Shown here piece after piece: positions 1 through 5,929 of a stretch of 6,232 nucleotides of DNA. Position 1 is the stretch's first letter; each line of letters opens with the position of its first letter. The stretch spans positions 1-6,232 of the forward strand of contig CAIVEA010000529.1 in assembly GCA_903904765.1 (NCBI GenBank), given 5' to 3'. Both the position numbers and the translations under genes were made by a program. Origin of the DNA: an uncultured Chloroflexota bacterium. GTDB taxonomy: Bacteria > Chloroflexota > Anaerolineae > Aggregatilineales > Phototrophicaceae. Below the pieces are notes generated by a model. That model ran no database searches. It had not been told where the DNA came from and worked only from the letters and a program-made list of their open reading frames with translations.

Positions 1-71
1 ACTTGCGCTCCCTGGTAAAGCGTCAGCAGTCCATCCTCGCCCAGTAGGAGCGTGTAAGCACCTGCCATCAT
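1..71 (-). CDS. N-terminal fragment of an unidentified protein (runs off the left edge)
   Basis: On the minus strand an ATG at 71, followed at once by a second in-frame ATG at 68, opens a frame that stays open to the window edge. It reads MMAGAYTLLLGEDGLLTLYQ and then GAQ. The start lies 7 bp after the stop of the upstream propeller lipoprotein gene, with a GGGG purine run (82-85) about 10 nt before it as a weak ribosome binding site, so co-transcription with that gene is likely. There is no signal peptide in the visible part. The hydrophobic/glycine pattern suggests a cytoplasmic beta-strand start, but 23 residues are too few to name a family. That it is a real gene is inferred from spacing and frame only. 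Confidence 0.5.
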   Translation of the reverse strand, partial: MMAGAYTLLLGEDGLLTLYQGAQ

Positions 72-78
72 TTTCACA

Positions 79-1566
79 TTACCCCGTATAGCGCACGCGC
101 CACACGTAGCCGTAGATGAAATCCGCCACCAGCAGCGCCCCGTCCGGCGACAGCGCCACATCCACCGGACGGATGAGTCCGGTCACGAACGGCTGCGGCG
201 TGTACCCTTCCTGCCCCAGCAACGGATCACGCGGGTTGATGCGTACCACCCGCTGACCGTCCGGCGTGCCGTTCCACAACGCCACGAACAGGTTGTTAGC
301 TGCGTCCGCCGGGAACTGCGTACCCGTATAGGCCACAAGACCGCGTGGCAGCGTCAAATCCGGCAGCGCCAGCAGATCGGGGGCAATCGTCAGGTTGGCT
401 TTGGTGGGCGGGCAGGTTTCGCAACCGCGTTCGCGCCAGTACGGCCATCCGTAGAACGCGCTTTTGCTCAACGCCAGCACCCGATCACCGGGGCCAGCAA
501 TAATGCCGTTGTCGGTGGCATACAGCGCCCCGAACGCATCGAACGTCAGATCATACGGGTTCCGTAGGCCGCTGGCGAACACTTCCACCGCGCCGGTGTG
601 CGGTTGTATCCGCAGGACAGCCGCCTCGTTGGGCAGGATGTCCGCGAACGGCTGACTCTGGGGACGCGGCGACTCGGCATGATCGGTCAGCGCCCCGATT
701 GCCATATACAGGTAGCCATCCGGCCCGAAGGTCAGGCCGTTCGGCTGGTTATCAATAATGGATAGGCAGCAGGGCAAATCCGTCAGGATAGGCTGTGGCA
801 GGCCGCCACCGGAGGGGATGCGGTACAGCGCCCCGCCCTGTGTGAGCGTGGTACGCGCCGTCACATACAGCACATCCGTCCCCGGCTGGAACGCCAGCCC
901 GACGGGCGAAATCAGGTCGCCGCTATAGCGTTGGGCGCTGCCATCGGCATTGAGCGCGTAGACTGCGCCGTTGCGCGTGCCACCTTCCAGCACTGTCGCG
1001 TACAGGCGACCATCCGGCCCTACTGCAATCTGCATCGGCTGACCGGGGAACTTGCCCGCCAATTCCAGCGCATAACCCGCAGGCACTTGGATGCGTTGTA
1101 GGAAGCCGTCCACATCCCCCTCACACGGGAAGTCCTCGCAACTCCAACCAGCAGTCGGCGCAAGGGCGGCGGCAGCAGGAGTGACGGCGGGCGGCATCCC
1201 AATCTGCGAAATCGGCGTGAGCGTGAATAACGGTTGCGTGGGAACGGGCGAGGGCGTGAGCGTCGCCGATGGGGTGAGCGTGGGCGTGGGTGTCAAGGTC
1301 AGTGTGAGCGTCGCGGTGGGCGTGACGGTGAGCGTCGGCGTGAGGGTAAGTGTCGGTGTGAGCGTGGGAGTCAGGCTGGCGGTGGGTGTGGGCGTGGCGG
1401 TGTAGACCGGGGCGCTCGCCAGTGTGGGCGGCAACGTGGCCTGAAACGCACCATTACCGGGGCTGGTCGTTAGGCTATCGCAAGCCCCTAGGAGCAAAAT
1501 ACTACACAAACCGCACAAAATCGCCGTAACCCGGATTGAGATATTGCGGTAAAGTGTATGAAGCAT
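79..1566 (-). CDS. Lipoprotein with glucose/sorbosone dehydrogenase-like beta-propeller
   Basis: A 495-residue exported protein, probably lipid-anchored on the outer face of the membrane. Residues 1-28 are a signal peptide ending in the lipobox LGA-C29. Residues 56-118 are a Thr-Pro-rich low-complexity stalk. A C143-x4-C148 pair then leads into the propeller (about 155-495), seen as recurring blade motifs such as VGPDGRLY (182-189), FGPDGYLY (280-287), SGLRNPYDLTFD (332-343) and LSPDGALLVADF near the C-terminus. This matches the PQQ-dependent glucose/sorbosone dehydrogenase superfamily. Members oxidise sugars with PQQ, but the histidine usually expected before the FGPDG blade is not visible here (DNQPNGL, 272-278), so enzyme activity is uncertain. 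Extra cysteines at 266-267 and 382/385 may form disulfides. ATG 1566 was chosen because it places the signal peptide correctly; its ribosome binding site is weak. The frame remains open upstream to 2073, but that extension is antisense to the neighbouring gene. The fold is fairly sure; the substrate is unknown. Confidence 0.85.
   Translation of the reverse strand: MLHTLYRNISIRVTAILCGLCSILLLGACDSLTTSPGNGAFQATLPPTLASAPVYTATPTPTASLTPTLTPTLTLTPTLTVTPTATLTLTLTPTPTLTPSATLTPSPVPTQPLFTLTPISQIGMPPAVTPAAAALAPTAGWSCEDFPCEGDVDGFLQRIQVPAGYALELAGKFPGQPMQIAVGPDGRLYATVLEGGTRNGAVYALNADGSAQRYSGDLISPVGLAFQPGTDVLYVTARTTLTQGGALYRIPSGGGLPQPILTDLPCCLSIIDNQPNGLTFGPDGYLYMAIGALTDHAESPRPQSQPFADILPNEAAVLRIQPHTGAVEVFASGLRNPYDLTFDAFGALYATDNGIIAGPGDRVLALSKSAFYGWPYWRERGCETCPPTKANLTIAPDLLALPDLTLPRGLVAYTGTQFPADAANNLFVALWNGTPDGQRVVRINPRDPLLGQEGYTPQPFVTGLIRPVDVALSPDGALLVADFIYGYVWRVRYTG
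1213..1401 (-). repeat. Thr-Pro-rich coding repeat (lipoprotein stalk)
   Basis: Degenerate tandem 6- and 12-nt units encode alternating Thr-Pro and Thr-Leu (residues 56-118 of the propeller lipoprotein). On the plus strand they read as GTGAGCGTGGGCGT-like runs. Such stalks commonly separate a lipid anchor from a folded extracellular domain and can be O-glycosylated; glycosylation here is an inference. Copy number is likely to vary between strains. Confidence 0.85.
1536..1562 (+). promoter_or_regulatory. Candidate promoter for the DUF5666-like gene
   Basis: TTGAGA (1536-1541) and TATGAA (1557-1562) resemble -35 and -10 boxes, with a short 15-nt spacer. They would start transcription near 1569, about 23 nt before the ATG at 1592. 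The site lies inside the first codons of the divergent lipoprotein gene, which is forced by the 25-bp gap between the two starts. It was found by eye and is weak; another promoter is possible. Confidence 0.25.
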
Positions 1567-1578
1567 CACATTCCAGAT

Positions 1579-1583
1579 GGAGG
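1579..1583 (+). promoter_or_regulatory. Ribosome binding site that fixes the start at 1592
   Basis: GGAGG stands 8 nt before the ATG at 1592, an ideal Shine-Dalgarno arrangement. It lies within the codons that would follow an in-frame ATG at 1577, which makes that earlier ATG an unlikely start. Confidence 0.8.
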
Positions 1584-1591
1584 TTACATTC

Positions 1592-2560
1592 ATGAAGCGA
1601 ATACTACTCACCGCAGTCCTATTTGGCGTTGTCGTGCTGGGGTTCATTTTACCCGGCCTTGCACAAGATTCGACCCCGATTCCTGAAGGCGAACTGACAA
1701 TTGTGACGGGTGCGGTGGAGATCAGCCCATCCGGTGATTTGATCGTCGCTGGCCTGACCATTGCTCCAGCGGGAGCGTTCAACCCGTCACAGGTCAAAGT
1801 GGGCGATCTGGTGATTATCAGCGGCGTGTTATTGAATGAAACTACTTTACAGGCGGTCACATTTGAATTCTTTGACGACACAGCGGAAGTGACCCCCGAA
1901 CCGACGGCGGAACTCACGCCGGAGGCCACGTTAGAGGTGACACCCGAAGTCACCCCGGAAGCTACGCCGGAAGCGACTCCAGAGGCAACCCCCGAAGCGA
2001 CTCCAGAAGCTACACCGGAAGCCACCCCCGAACCTGTGACCGACTGTGTGCCGGAATCACATCCGGTTGCCAATCAGATCGCAGTGCGGTTCAACGTATC
2101 GGTGGAAGAAGTGCTGGCGCTGTTCTGCGCGGGCAACGGGTTCGGCAACATCGTTCGCGCCTATACACTGGCCGAAGCCAGCGGCGGCGAAACGACTGCG
2201 GCGGATTTGATTGACCGTCATCAGAGTGGCGAAGGCTGGGGACAGATCATGCGCGATAGCGATGTCCACCCCTCCGACCTCGCCCCCGGTCAGGTACTCA
2301 AGGCTGAACCCGCAGAAACGGGTGACGGCACGGATGCCAACGCACAAACCTCGACGCAGACCACCAACGGTAACGGGAATGGTAACGGCAACGGTGGCAA
2401 TGGTGGCGGCAACGGGAATAATGGCAATGGTGGCGGTAACGGCAACAATGGCAATGGTGGCGGCAACGGCAACAACGGCAACAACGGGAATAATGGCAAT
2501 GGTGGCGGCAACGGCAACGGCGGCGGCAATGGCGGCGGTCACGGCGGCGGCAAGCCCTAA
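1592..2560 (+). CDS. Secreted DUF5666-like protein with TPEA repeats and Gly/Asn-rich tail
   Basis: A 322-residue exported protein of unknown function with five clear segments. Residues 1-24 are a Sec signal peptide (MKR, a hydrophobic core, then GLA before Q25). Residues about 33-95 are a compact beta-rich domain resembling DUF5666 (GAVEISPSGDLIVAGLTI, then KVGDLVIISG). Residues 101-148 are a TPEA/TPEV repeat linker. Residues about 149-235 are a small, probably helical domain with cysteines C152 and C179 and the pattern FNVSVEEVLALFC; it also contains GFGNIVRAYTLAEASG and GEGWGQIMRD. Residues 259-322 are almost only Gly and Asn, ending GGGHGGGKP. The start at 1592 is supported by GGAGG 8 nt upstream. 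No membrane anchor or sortase motif is visible, so the protein is probably released or wall-associated. It is divergent from the propeller lipoprotein. The DUF5666 match is from memory of the family's pattern; the helical domain I recognise only as a recurring style in Chloroflexota proteins. Confidence 0.9.
   Translation: MKRILLTAVLFGVVVLGFILPGLAQDSTPIPEGELTIVTGAVEISPSGDLIVAGLTIAPAGAFNPSQVKVGDLVIISGVLLNETTLQAVTFEFFDDTAEVTPEPTAELTPEATLEVTPEVTPEATPEATPEATPEATPEATPEATPEPVTDCVPESHPVANQIAVRFNVSVEEVLALFCAGNGFGNIVRAYTLAEASGGETTAADLIDRHQSGEGWGQIMRDSDVHPSDLAPGQVLKAEPAETGDGTDANAQTSTQTTNGNGNGNGNGGNGGGNGNNGNGGGNGNNGNGGGNGNNGNNGNNGNGGGNGNGGGNGGGHGGGKP
1892..2035 (+). repeat. TPEA-coding tandem repeat
   Basis: A 12-nt unit encoding Thr-Pro-Glu-Ala (with TPEP and TPEV variants) is repeated through residues 101-148 of the secreted protein. 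Synonymous third positions differ between units, so the repeat is old or has been selected at protein level rather than freshly expanded. Its antisense reads as VASG repeats, which explains the long spurious open frame on the minus strand. Confidence 0.9.
2411..2509 (+). repeat. 27-nt tandem repeat coding NGNNGNGGG
   Basis: Units at 2411-2437, 2438-2464 and 2483-2509 each encode NGNNGNGGG; an 18-nt partial unit (2465-2482) sits between the last two. The first and last copies differ at only one base of 27 (the final position), while the middle copy differs at several third positions. Near-identity at DNA level suggests recent duplication or slippage. The surrounding Gly/Asn-coding tract extends over 2366-2557. 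Confidence 0.85.
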
Positions 2561-2633
2561 GCCATCCTCGCAGGACTGAACACCTCTAACCCCACGATTG
2601 CTCACCGCTTGAGCAACGTGAGTGATACGCTAT

Positions 2634-2668
2634 GCAGCCGAGTCTGGACTAGACTCGGCTGCACGTTT
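2634..2668 (+). terminator. Perfect 12-bp inverted repeat: terminator or operator
   Basis: Arms GCAGCCGAGTCT (2634-2645) and AGACTCGGCTGC (2651-2662) are exact reverse complements around a 5-nt loop GGACT, followed by ACGTTT. It lies 73 bp after the stop of the DUF5666-like gene, so a factor-independent terminator is the simplest reading. The T-run is only three bases, which is weak for that role. The same palindrome overlaps a candidate promoter for the PBP gene, so it could instead bind a dimeric regulator. Confidence 0.6.
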
Positions 2669-2673
2669 ATAGT
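2645..2673 (+). promoter_or_regulatory. Candidate promoter for the PBP gene
   Basis: TGGACT (2645-2650, 4 of 6 to the -35 consensus) and TATAGT (2668-2673, 5 of 6 to the -10 consensus) are 17 nt apart, the preferred spacing. They predict a start near 2680 and a leader of about 30 nt before ATG 2711. The -35 box coincides with the loop of the 12-bp inverted repeat, so a protein bound there would block the promoter. Identified by eye. Confidence 0.35.
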
Positions 2674-2694
2674 GACCTTCTCGGCAAGCGATCT

Positions 2695-2698
2695 GGAG
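2695..2698 (+). promoter_or_regulatory. Ribosome binding site of the PBP gene
   Basis: GGAG lies 12 nt before ATG 2711, somewhat far but the only purine-rich match. It supports 2711 rather than the in-frame ATG at 2609, which would add 34 residues in front of a complete lipoprotein signal and cross the inverted repeat. Confidence 0.5.
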
Positions 2699-2710
2699 AT
2701 CAACTCGACG

Positions 2711-4966
2711 ATGCGCGTTCGGCTGTTCATAGCACTGATGACGGCGTTCCTGCTGGTTCTCACCGGCTGCGGCGGGGGAGATAGTCAGGGCAGCGCGAGT
2801 ATCCCCATTTTGCAAGCGCCACGCGGCCCGGCGGACGTGGTGACGGATTTCATCGGTCACTGGCAGCAGGGCGATTTCCCCGCCATGTATGCTGCACTCA
2901 GCGCCCAATCGCAAAGCGAAGTGGCGCTGCCCACCTTTCAGGCCATCTATCAAGATGTCGCCAGCGCGATGAGCTTGGACAAAATCACCTACACGCTGGG
3001 CGAAACCACCCTTCAGGGTGAGGCAGCAGCCGTCCACTATAACGTAATCCTCGAATCGCCCGTCTTTGGGACGATCACCGATGCAGACCGCATCATGCGG
3101 CTGGTGAAAGGCGCGAATGGCTGGGGCATCGCGTGGTCAAGCATGGACATCGTGAACGGCCTCGCGGCGGGTTCGCGGGTGGAAGCCCAGTCGCGTACCG
3201 AACAGCGTGGCAATATTTACAGCAGCGATGGTCGCCTGCTGGTCGAGGAGGGCGGCACGATCATCGCCCTGTACGGCTCGCAAATCAACATGGCGGATGT
3301 GGGCGAATGCCTGACTCTGCTGGCGCGGGTACTGCGCCGCCAACGGTACGATCTGGAAAAATACTTCAACCGCTTCAATACCGACACGGTGTTCTATCTG
3401 GGCGAAATTGACAGCGAAACCGATGCTGTGGAAGGTGTGGCGATTGACGAAACCTGCGGCTCGCCCACCCGCACCCCGCGCAGCACCCGCCGCTATGCGG
3501 GCAACGGCGGCGTGGCGCACGTCACGGGCTACATCGGGCAGATTCCGGCAGATCAGGTAGAAGCCTACCGCCAGCGCGGATACAATCCGGGCGATCTCGT
3601 CGGTCTTTCGGGAATCGAACGCGCCTATCAGGATCAATTGGCAGGCGTGCCGTCGCAGGTGCTCCGCATCATCTCGCCCGCCGGGGTGCTACTGCGCGAA
3701 CTGGCTGGCAAGCAGGGAACACCTTCGCAGTCCGTCCAACTCACGCTCGACTACAAAATTCAGATGACCGCCTCGCAAGCCTTAGCCGACGCCTTCAACT
3801 ATGCCGAACCGAACTGGGCTGCGCCGGGCATCTCGCCGGGAGCAGGCGTGGTAGTGTTGGATGTGAATACCGGCGCGGTACTGGCGATGGCGAGTTACCC
3901 TTTCTTCGACCCCGGCATGTTCAACCCGGACACCCCTGCGCTGGCACAAAATCCCACACTGATCGCAGATTTGTCGGCGGACAGCCGCCAACCGTTCAGC
4001 AACCGCGTCGTGCAGGAACAGTATTTCCCCGGTTCGACCTTCAAAATCGTCACCACCGCCGCCGCCGCACAGGAACGGCTGATGACCGCCGATCAACTGT
4101 TCAACTGCGGCCTGACGTGGGACGGGCGCACTCAGTTCGGAGACACCGCCTCACCCCGTTCCGACTGGCGCAGAATGGAACCAGCGGACTCACCCACCAG
4201 CCAGCCCGCAGGCGACATCACCATGTCGCAATCGCTGGCGGCTTCGTGCAACCCCTTCTTTTACGAGATGGGCGCACGCCTGTACCTGAATCGCGGCTCG
4301 AACGTGCTGCTGACCTACGCCAGCAAGATGGGGCTGGGCGCACCCACCGGAATCGAGGCGCTGCCCGAAGCGCCCGGCGTGCTGCCCATCGCCACCAGCG
4401 TGGAACAGGCCATTAACGAGGCCATTGGTCAGGGCGGCTTACAGGTGAGCATCCTGCAAATGGCGCGGCTGGTGGCGGGGGTCGCTAACGGCGGCACACT
4501 CTACCGCCCGTATCTGGTGCAGCGCATCGGGCAACTCAGCGGCACGGATGCCGGAGACCCCACCTACGAGGCCACGCCCAAAGTGGACGGGCAGAATGGC
4601 CTATCGTCAGAAGCGCTAGACGTGGTGAAAAAGGGTATGTGCATGGTCACAACCGATACCACGCTCGGCACAGCATGGTTCGTGTTCGAGGAAACTGGAT
4701 ACACCGTTTGCGGCAAAACTGGAACGGCACAATCTGGCAGGCAGCAGCCCTACGGCTGGTTCGTGGCCTTCGCGCCCGCCGATAACCCGCAAATCGCCAT
4801 CGCCGCGATGGTCGAGTTCTCCCGCGAAGGCTCGGAGACGGCTGCGCCCATCGTGCGCCGCATTCTGGATGCCTACTTCAATCAGCCAGCCTACGGCTTC
4901 CCCAAATGGTGGAACAACATGACCTATGTGCCGCTGGAAATCCCCGAAGGCGAAACCGGCGGCTAA
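2711..4966 (+). CDS. Class B penicillin-binding protein, MecA/PBP2a-like lipoprotein
   Basis: A 751-residue D,D-transpeptidase that should crosslink peptidoglycan on the outer face of the membrane. Residues 1-19 are a lipoprotein signal ending in the lipobox LTG-C20. Residues about 37-155 look like the NTF2-like MecA N-terminal domain (PADVVTDFIGHWQQGDF at its start). The PBP dimerisation domain begins at R166 with RGNIYSSDGRLL and runs to about 370. The transpeptidase domain (about 385-740) carries all three active-site motifs: S442-T-F-K445 with the nucleophile serine in PGSTFKI, S512-C-N514, and K669-T-G-T-A. There is no glycosyltransferase domain, which fits class B. Length is in the range of MecA-type PBPs. 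Low-affinity beta-lactam resistance is known for some members but cannot be read from sequence. Anchoring by lipid rather than a transmembrane helix is also seen in Bacillus PBP3-type proteins. The gene is monocistronic as far as visible, and its 3' end faces the SDR gene. Confidence 0.95.
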   Translation: MRVRLFIALMTAFLLVLTGCGGGDSQGSASIPILQAPRGPADVVTDFIGHWQQGDFPAMYAALSAQSQSEVALPTFQAIYQDVASAMSLDKITYTLGETTLQGEAAAVHYNVILESPVFGTITDADRIMRLVKGANGWGIAWSSMDIVNGLAAGSRVEAQSRTEQRGNIYSSDGRLLVEEGGTIIALYGSQINMADVGECLTLLARVLRRQRYDLEKYFNRFNTDTVFYLGEIDSETDAVEGVAIDETCGSPTRTPRSTRRYAGNGGVAHVTGYIGQIPADQVEAYRQRGYNPGDLVGLSGIERAYQDQLAGVPSQVLRIISPAGVLLRELAGKQGTPSQSVQLTLDYKIQMTASQALADAFNYAEPNWAAPGISPGAGVVVLDVNTGAVLAMASYPFFDPGMFNPDTPALAQNPTLIADLSADSRQPFSNRVVQEQYFPGSTFKIVTTAAAAQERLMTADQLFNCGLTWDGRTQFGDTASPRSDWRRMEPADSPTSQPAGDITMSQSLAASCNPFFYEMGARLYLNRGSNVLLTYASKMGLGAPTGIEALPEAPGVLPIATSVEQAINEAIGQGGLQVSILQMARLVAGVANGGTLYRPYLVQRIGQLSGTDAGDPTYEATPKVDGQNGLSSEALDVVKKGMCMVTTDTTLGTAWFVFEETGYTVCGKTGTAQSGRQQPYGWFVAFAPADNPQIAIAAMVEFSREGSETAAPIVRRILDAYFNQPAYGFPKWWNNMTYVPLEIPEGETGG

Positions 4967-4973
4967 ACGAACG

Positions 4974-5016
4974 GGTACGGCAGCATCACGGTTTAAGGCC
5001 GAACTGCCGCCGTACC
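4974..5016. terminator. Imperfect inverted repeat at the convergent gene junction
   Basis: GGTACGGCAG (4974-4983) can pair with CTGCC (5004-5008) and GTACC (5012-5016), giving ten base pairs with a 3-nt bulge and a 20-nt loop. It spans the 19-bp gap between the PBP and SDR stop codons and the last SDR codons. No T-run follows on either strand, so a role as two-way terminator is only a suggestion. Confidence 0.3.
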
Positions 5017-5789
5017 TGCATCCACAGCACGCTTTCGGGGCTGACCAGCTTGAAGCGCGACATAAACCCGTAGCGCCCCAAGCGGTGACGCAAGCCCCGC
5101 GCCCGCCCCTGCACGATTTGCAGCACCTTTGCAGCGATGGGGGCGGGGTCTGCACCTTCTTCGACCAGACGATTCCACGCCGCGATCATCGTGGTTCGCT
5201 CCGCCGCGTAATCCGGCAGGTTGCGGGCGGCCAGCGCCCGGTTGCGGTTGATCTCGCTCTTGAAAAAGCCGGGTTCAACCAGCGCCACCTGTACCCCGAA
5301 GGGCGCAAGCTCGAACCACAGCGCCTCGGTATAGCCTTCCAGCGCAAACTTGCTGGCGCTGTAGATGCCGTGAAACGGCGCGGACACCGTACCCGCCAGC
5401 GAACCAATGTTAATAATCACCCCGTTCCGGCGCTGGCGCATCTCCGGCAGGACGGCAGCGGTCATCCGCATCACGCCAAAGAAGTTCGTCTCGAACAGCG
5501 TTTTGGCCTCCTCGATGCTGATTTCTTCCAGCGCCCCCAGCAGTTCCACGCCCGCATTGTTGACGAGCGCATCAATCCGGCCTGCCCGCTCGATCACTTC
5601 GGCAACACAGGCCGCCACCGACTCGTCCGAGGTGACATCCAGCGCCACCAACTCGAAGCCGTCTAGCGTGGGCTGCGCCGGATGGCGACTGGTGCCGAAT
5701 ACGCGATAGCCGTTCGCCGCCAGCAGCGCCGCTATCGAACGGCCAATCCCGCTGGAAGCGCCCGTCACCAGCACAACTTGCTGCGTCAT
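4986..5789 (-). CDS. Classical short-chain dehydrogenase/reductase (SDR), NAD(P)H-dependent
   Basis: A complete 267-residue cytoplasmic oxidoreductase of the Rossmann-fold SDR family. The cofactor motif TGASSGIG is at 9-16, D51-V52 contacts adenine, and NNAG is at 77-80. The catalytic tetrad is intact: N102, S130, Y143 and K147 (YSASK). The P173-G174 motif follows. Arg35 after the second strand (GTSR) suggests preference for NADP(H), by analogy with the cP2-type subfamily. The C-terminal part (about 205-267, with GLRHRLGRYGFMSRFKLVSP) resembles the substrate-loop side of SDRs acting on retinol-, steroid- or lipid-like compounds, but the substrate cannot be told. ATG 5789 is supported by AAAGGAG 9 nt upstream. 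The gene is convergent with the PBP gene and follows the ABC-F gene on the same strand after a palindromic gap, so it is probably transcribed separately. Confidence 0.95.
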   Translation of the reverse strand: MTQQVVLVTGASSGIGRSIAALLAANGYRVFGTSRHPAQPTLDGFELVALDVTSDESVAACVAEVIERAGRIDALVNNAGVELLGALEEISIEEAKTLFETNFFGVMRMTAAVLPEMRQRRNGVIINIGSLAGTVSAPFHGIYSASKFALEGYTEALWFELAPFGVQVALVEPGFFKSEINRNRALAARNLPDYAAERTTMIAAWNRLVEEGADPAPIAAKVLQIVQGRARGLRHRLGRYGFMSRFKLVSPESVLWMQVRRQFGLKP

Positions 5790-5798
5790 ACGCTCCTG

Positions 5799-5805
5799 CT
5801 CCTTT
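5799..5805 (-). promoter_or_regulatory. Ribosome binding site of the SDR gene
   Basis: On the minus strand AAAGGAG stands 9 nt before ATG 5789, a strong Shine-Dalgarno match. A second AGGAG (5793-5797) is only 3 nt from the start and is probably too close to be used. Confidence 0.75.
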
Positions 5806-5810
5806 ATAAG

Positions 5811-5923
5811 AACCTCACCCCTCTTATCCCCTCTCCATTACGCTGAGTACAGCTATAGAGAGGGGAAATGCTGCATTTCCGCCTCTCGCCCTTCCGTTGC
5901 GCGTCATGGCGGGGATGAGGGTT
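5811..5923. repeat. Nested imperfect palindrome, possible dispersed intergenic repeat
   Basis: The outer arms AACCTCACCCC (5811-5821) and GGGGATGAGGGTT (5911-5923) are reverse complements apart from two single-base insertions. Inside, CCCCTCTC (5828-5835) exactly matches GAGAGGGG (5858-5865), and a second hairpin occupies 5858-5887. Together they fill nearly the whole gap between the ABC-F stop and the SDR start. Similar CCTCACCCC...CCCCTCTCC palindromes are, as far as I recall, scattered through intergenic regions of Chloroflexota and some cyanobacteria; this is recollection, not a search. It could be a miniature mobile element, or simply the terminator region of the ABC-F gene. Confidence 0.5.
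5858..5887. terminator. Strong hairpin downstream of the ABC-F gene
   Basis: GAGAGG (5858-5863) and GGAAATGC (5864-5871) pair with GCATTTCC (5873-5880) and CCTCTC (5882-5887): fourteen base pairs around a single central T (so the tip must open), with G5881 bulged. It lies 43 bp beyond the ABC-F stop in the direction of transcription. No T-run follows, so it may terminate with help from Rho, or protect the mRNA 3' end, or be only the core of the surrounding repeat. Confidence 0.5.
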
Positions 5924-5929
5924 ATCCCT

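Noticed and set aside
1091..1473. Plus-strand open frames rich in VSVGVG or Arg-Gly
   Set aside because: They are antisense to the Thr-Pro repeat of the lipoprotein and reflect its low-complexity composition.
1577..1591. Start of the DUF5666-like gene at ATG 1577
   Set aside because: The GGAGG ribosome binding site lies within these codons and is correctly spaced for ATG 1592.
1567..2073. In-frame extension of the minus-strand lipoprotein to a start at 2073, giving VASG repeats at the N-terminus
   Set aside because: The extension is the exact antisense of the TPEA-coding region of the plus-strand gene, and it would place the lipoprotein signal peptide in the middle of the protein.
1892..2509. 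Tandem repeats considered as a CRISPR array
   Set aside because: The units are short, contiguous, in frame and without spacers; they encode protein repeats.
2057..2605. Minus-strand frames rich in Ala-Val-Ile or Pro-Leu opposite the Gly/Asn tail
   Set aside because: Shadows of the GGN/AAY codon repeat of the plus-strand gene; there is no ribosome binding site or recognisable domain.
2609..2710. Start of the PBP gene at ATG 2609
   Set aside because: It would put 34 residues before a complete lipoprotein signal and translate through the 12-bp inverted repeat; ATG 2711 has a purine-rich site upstream and begins MRVRLF as expected.
4926..5666. A 246-residue plus-strand open frame overlapping the SDR gene
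   Set aside because: It is antisense to a complete SDR with all catalytic motifs; its product is His/Arg/Gln-rich without domain features.
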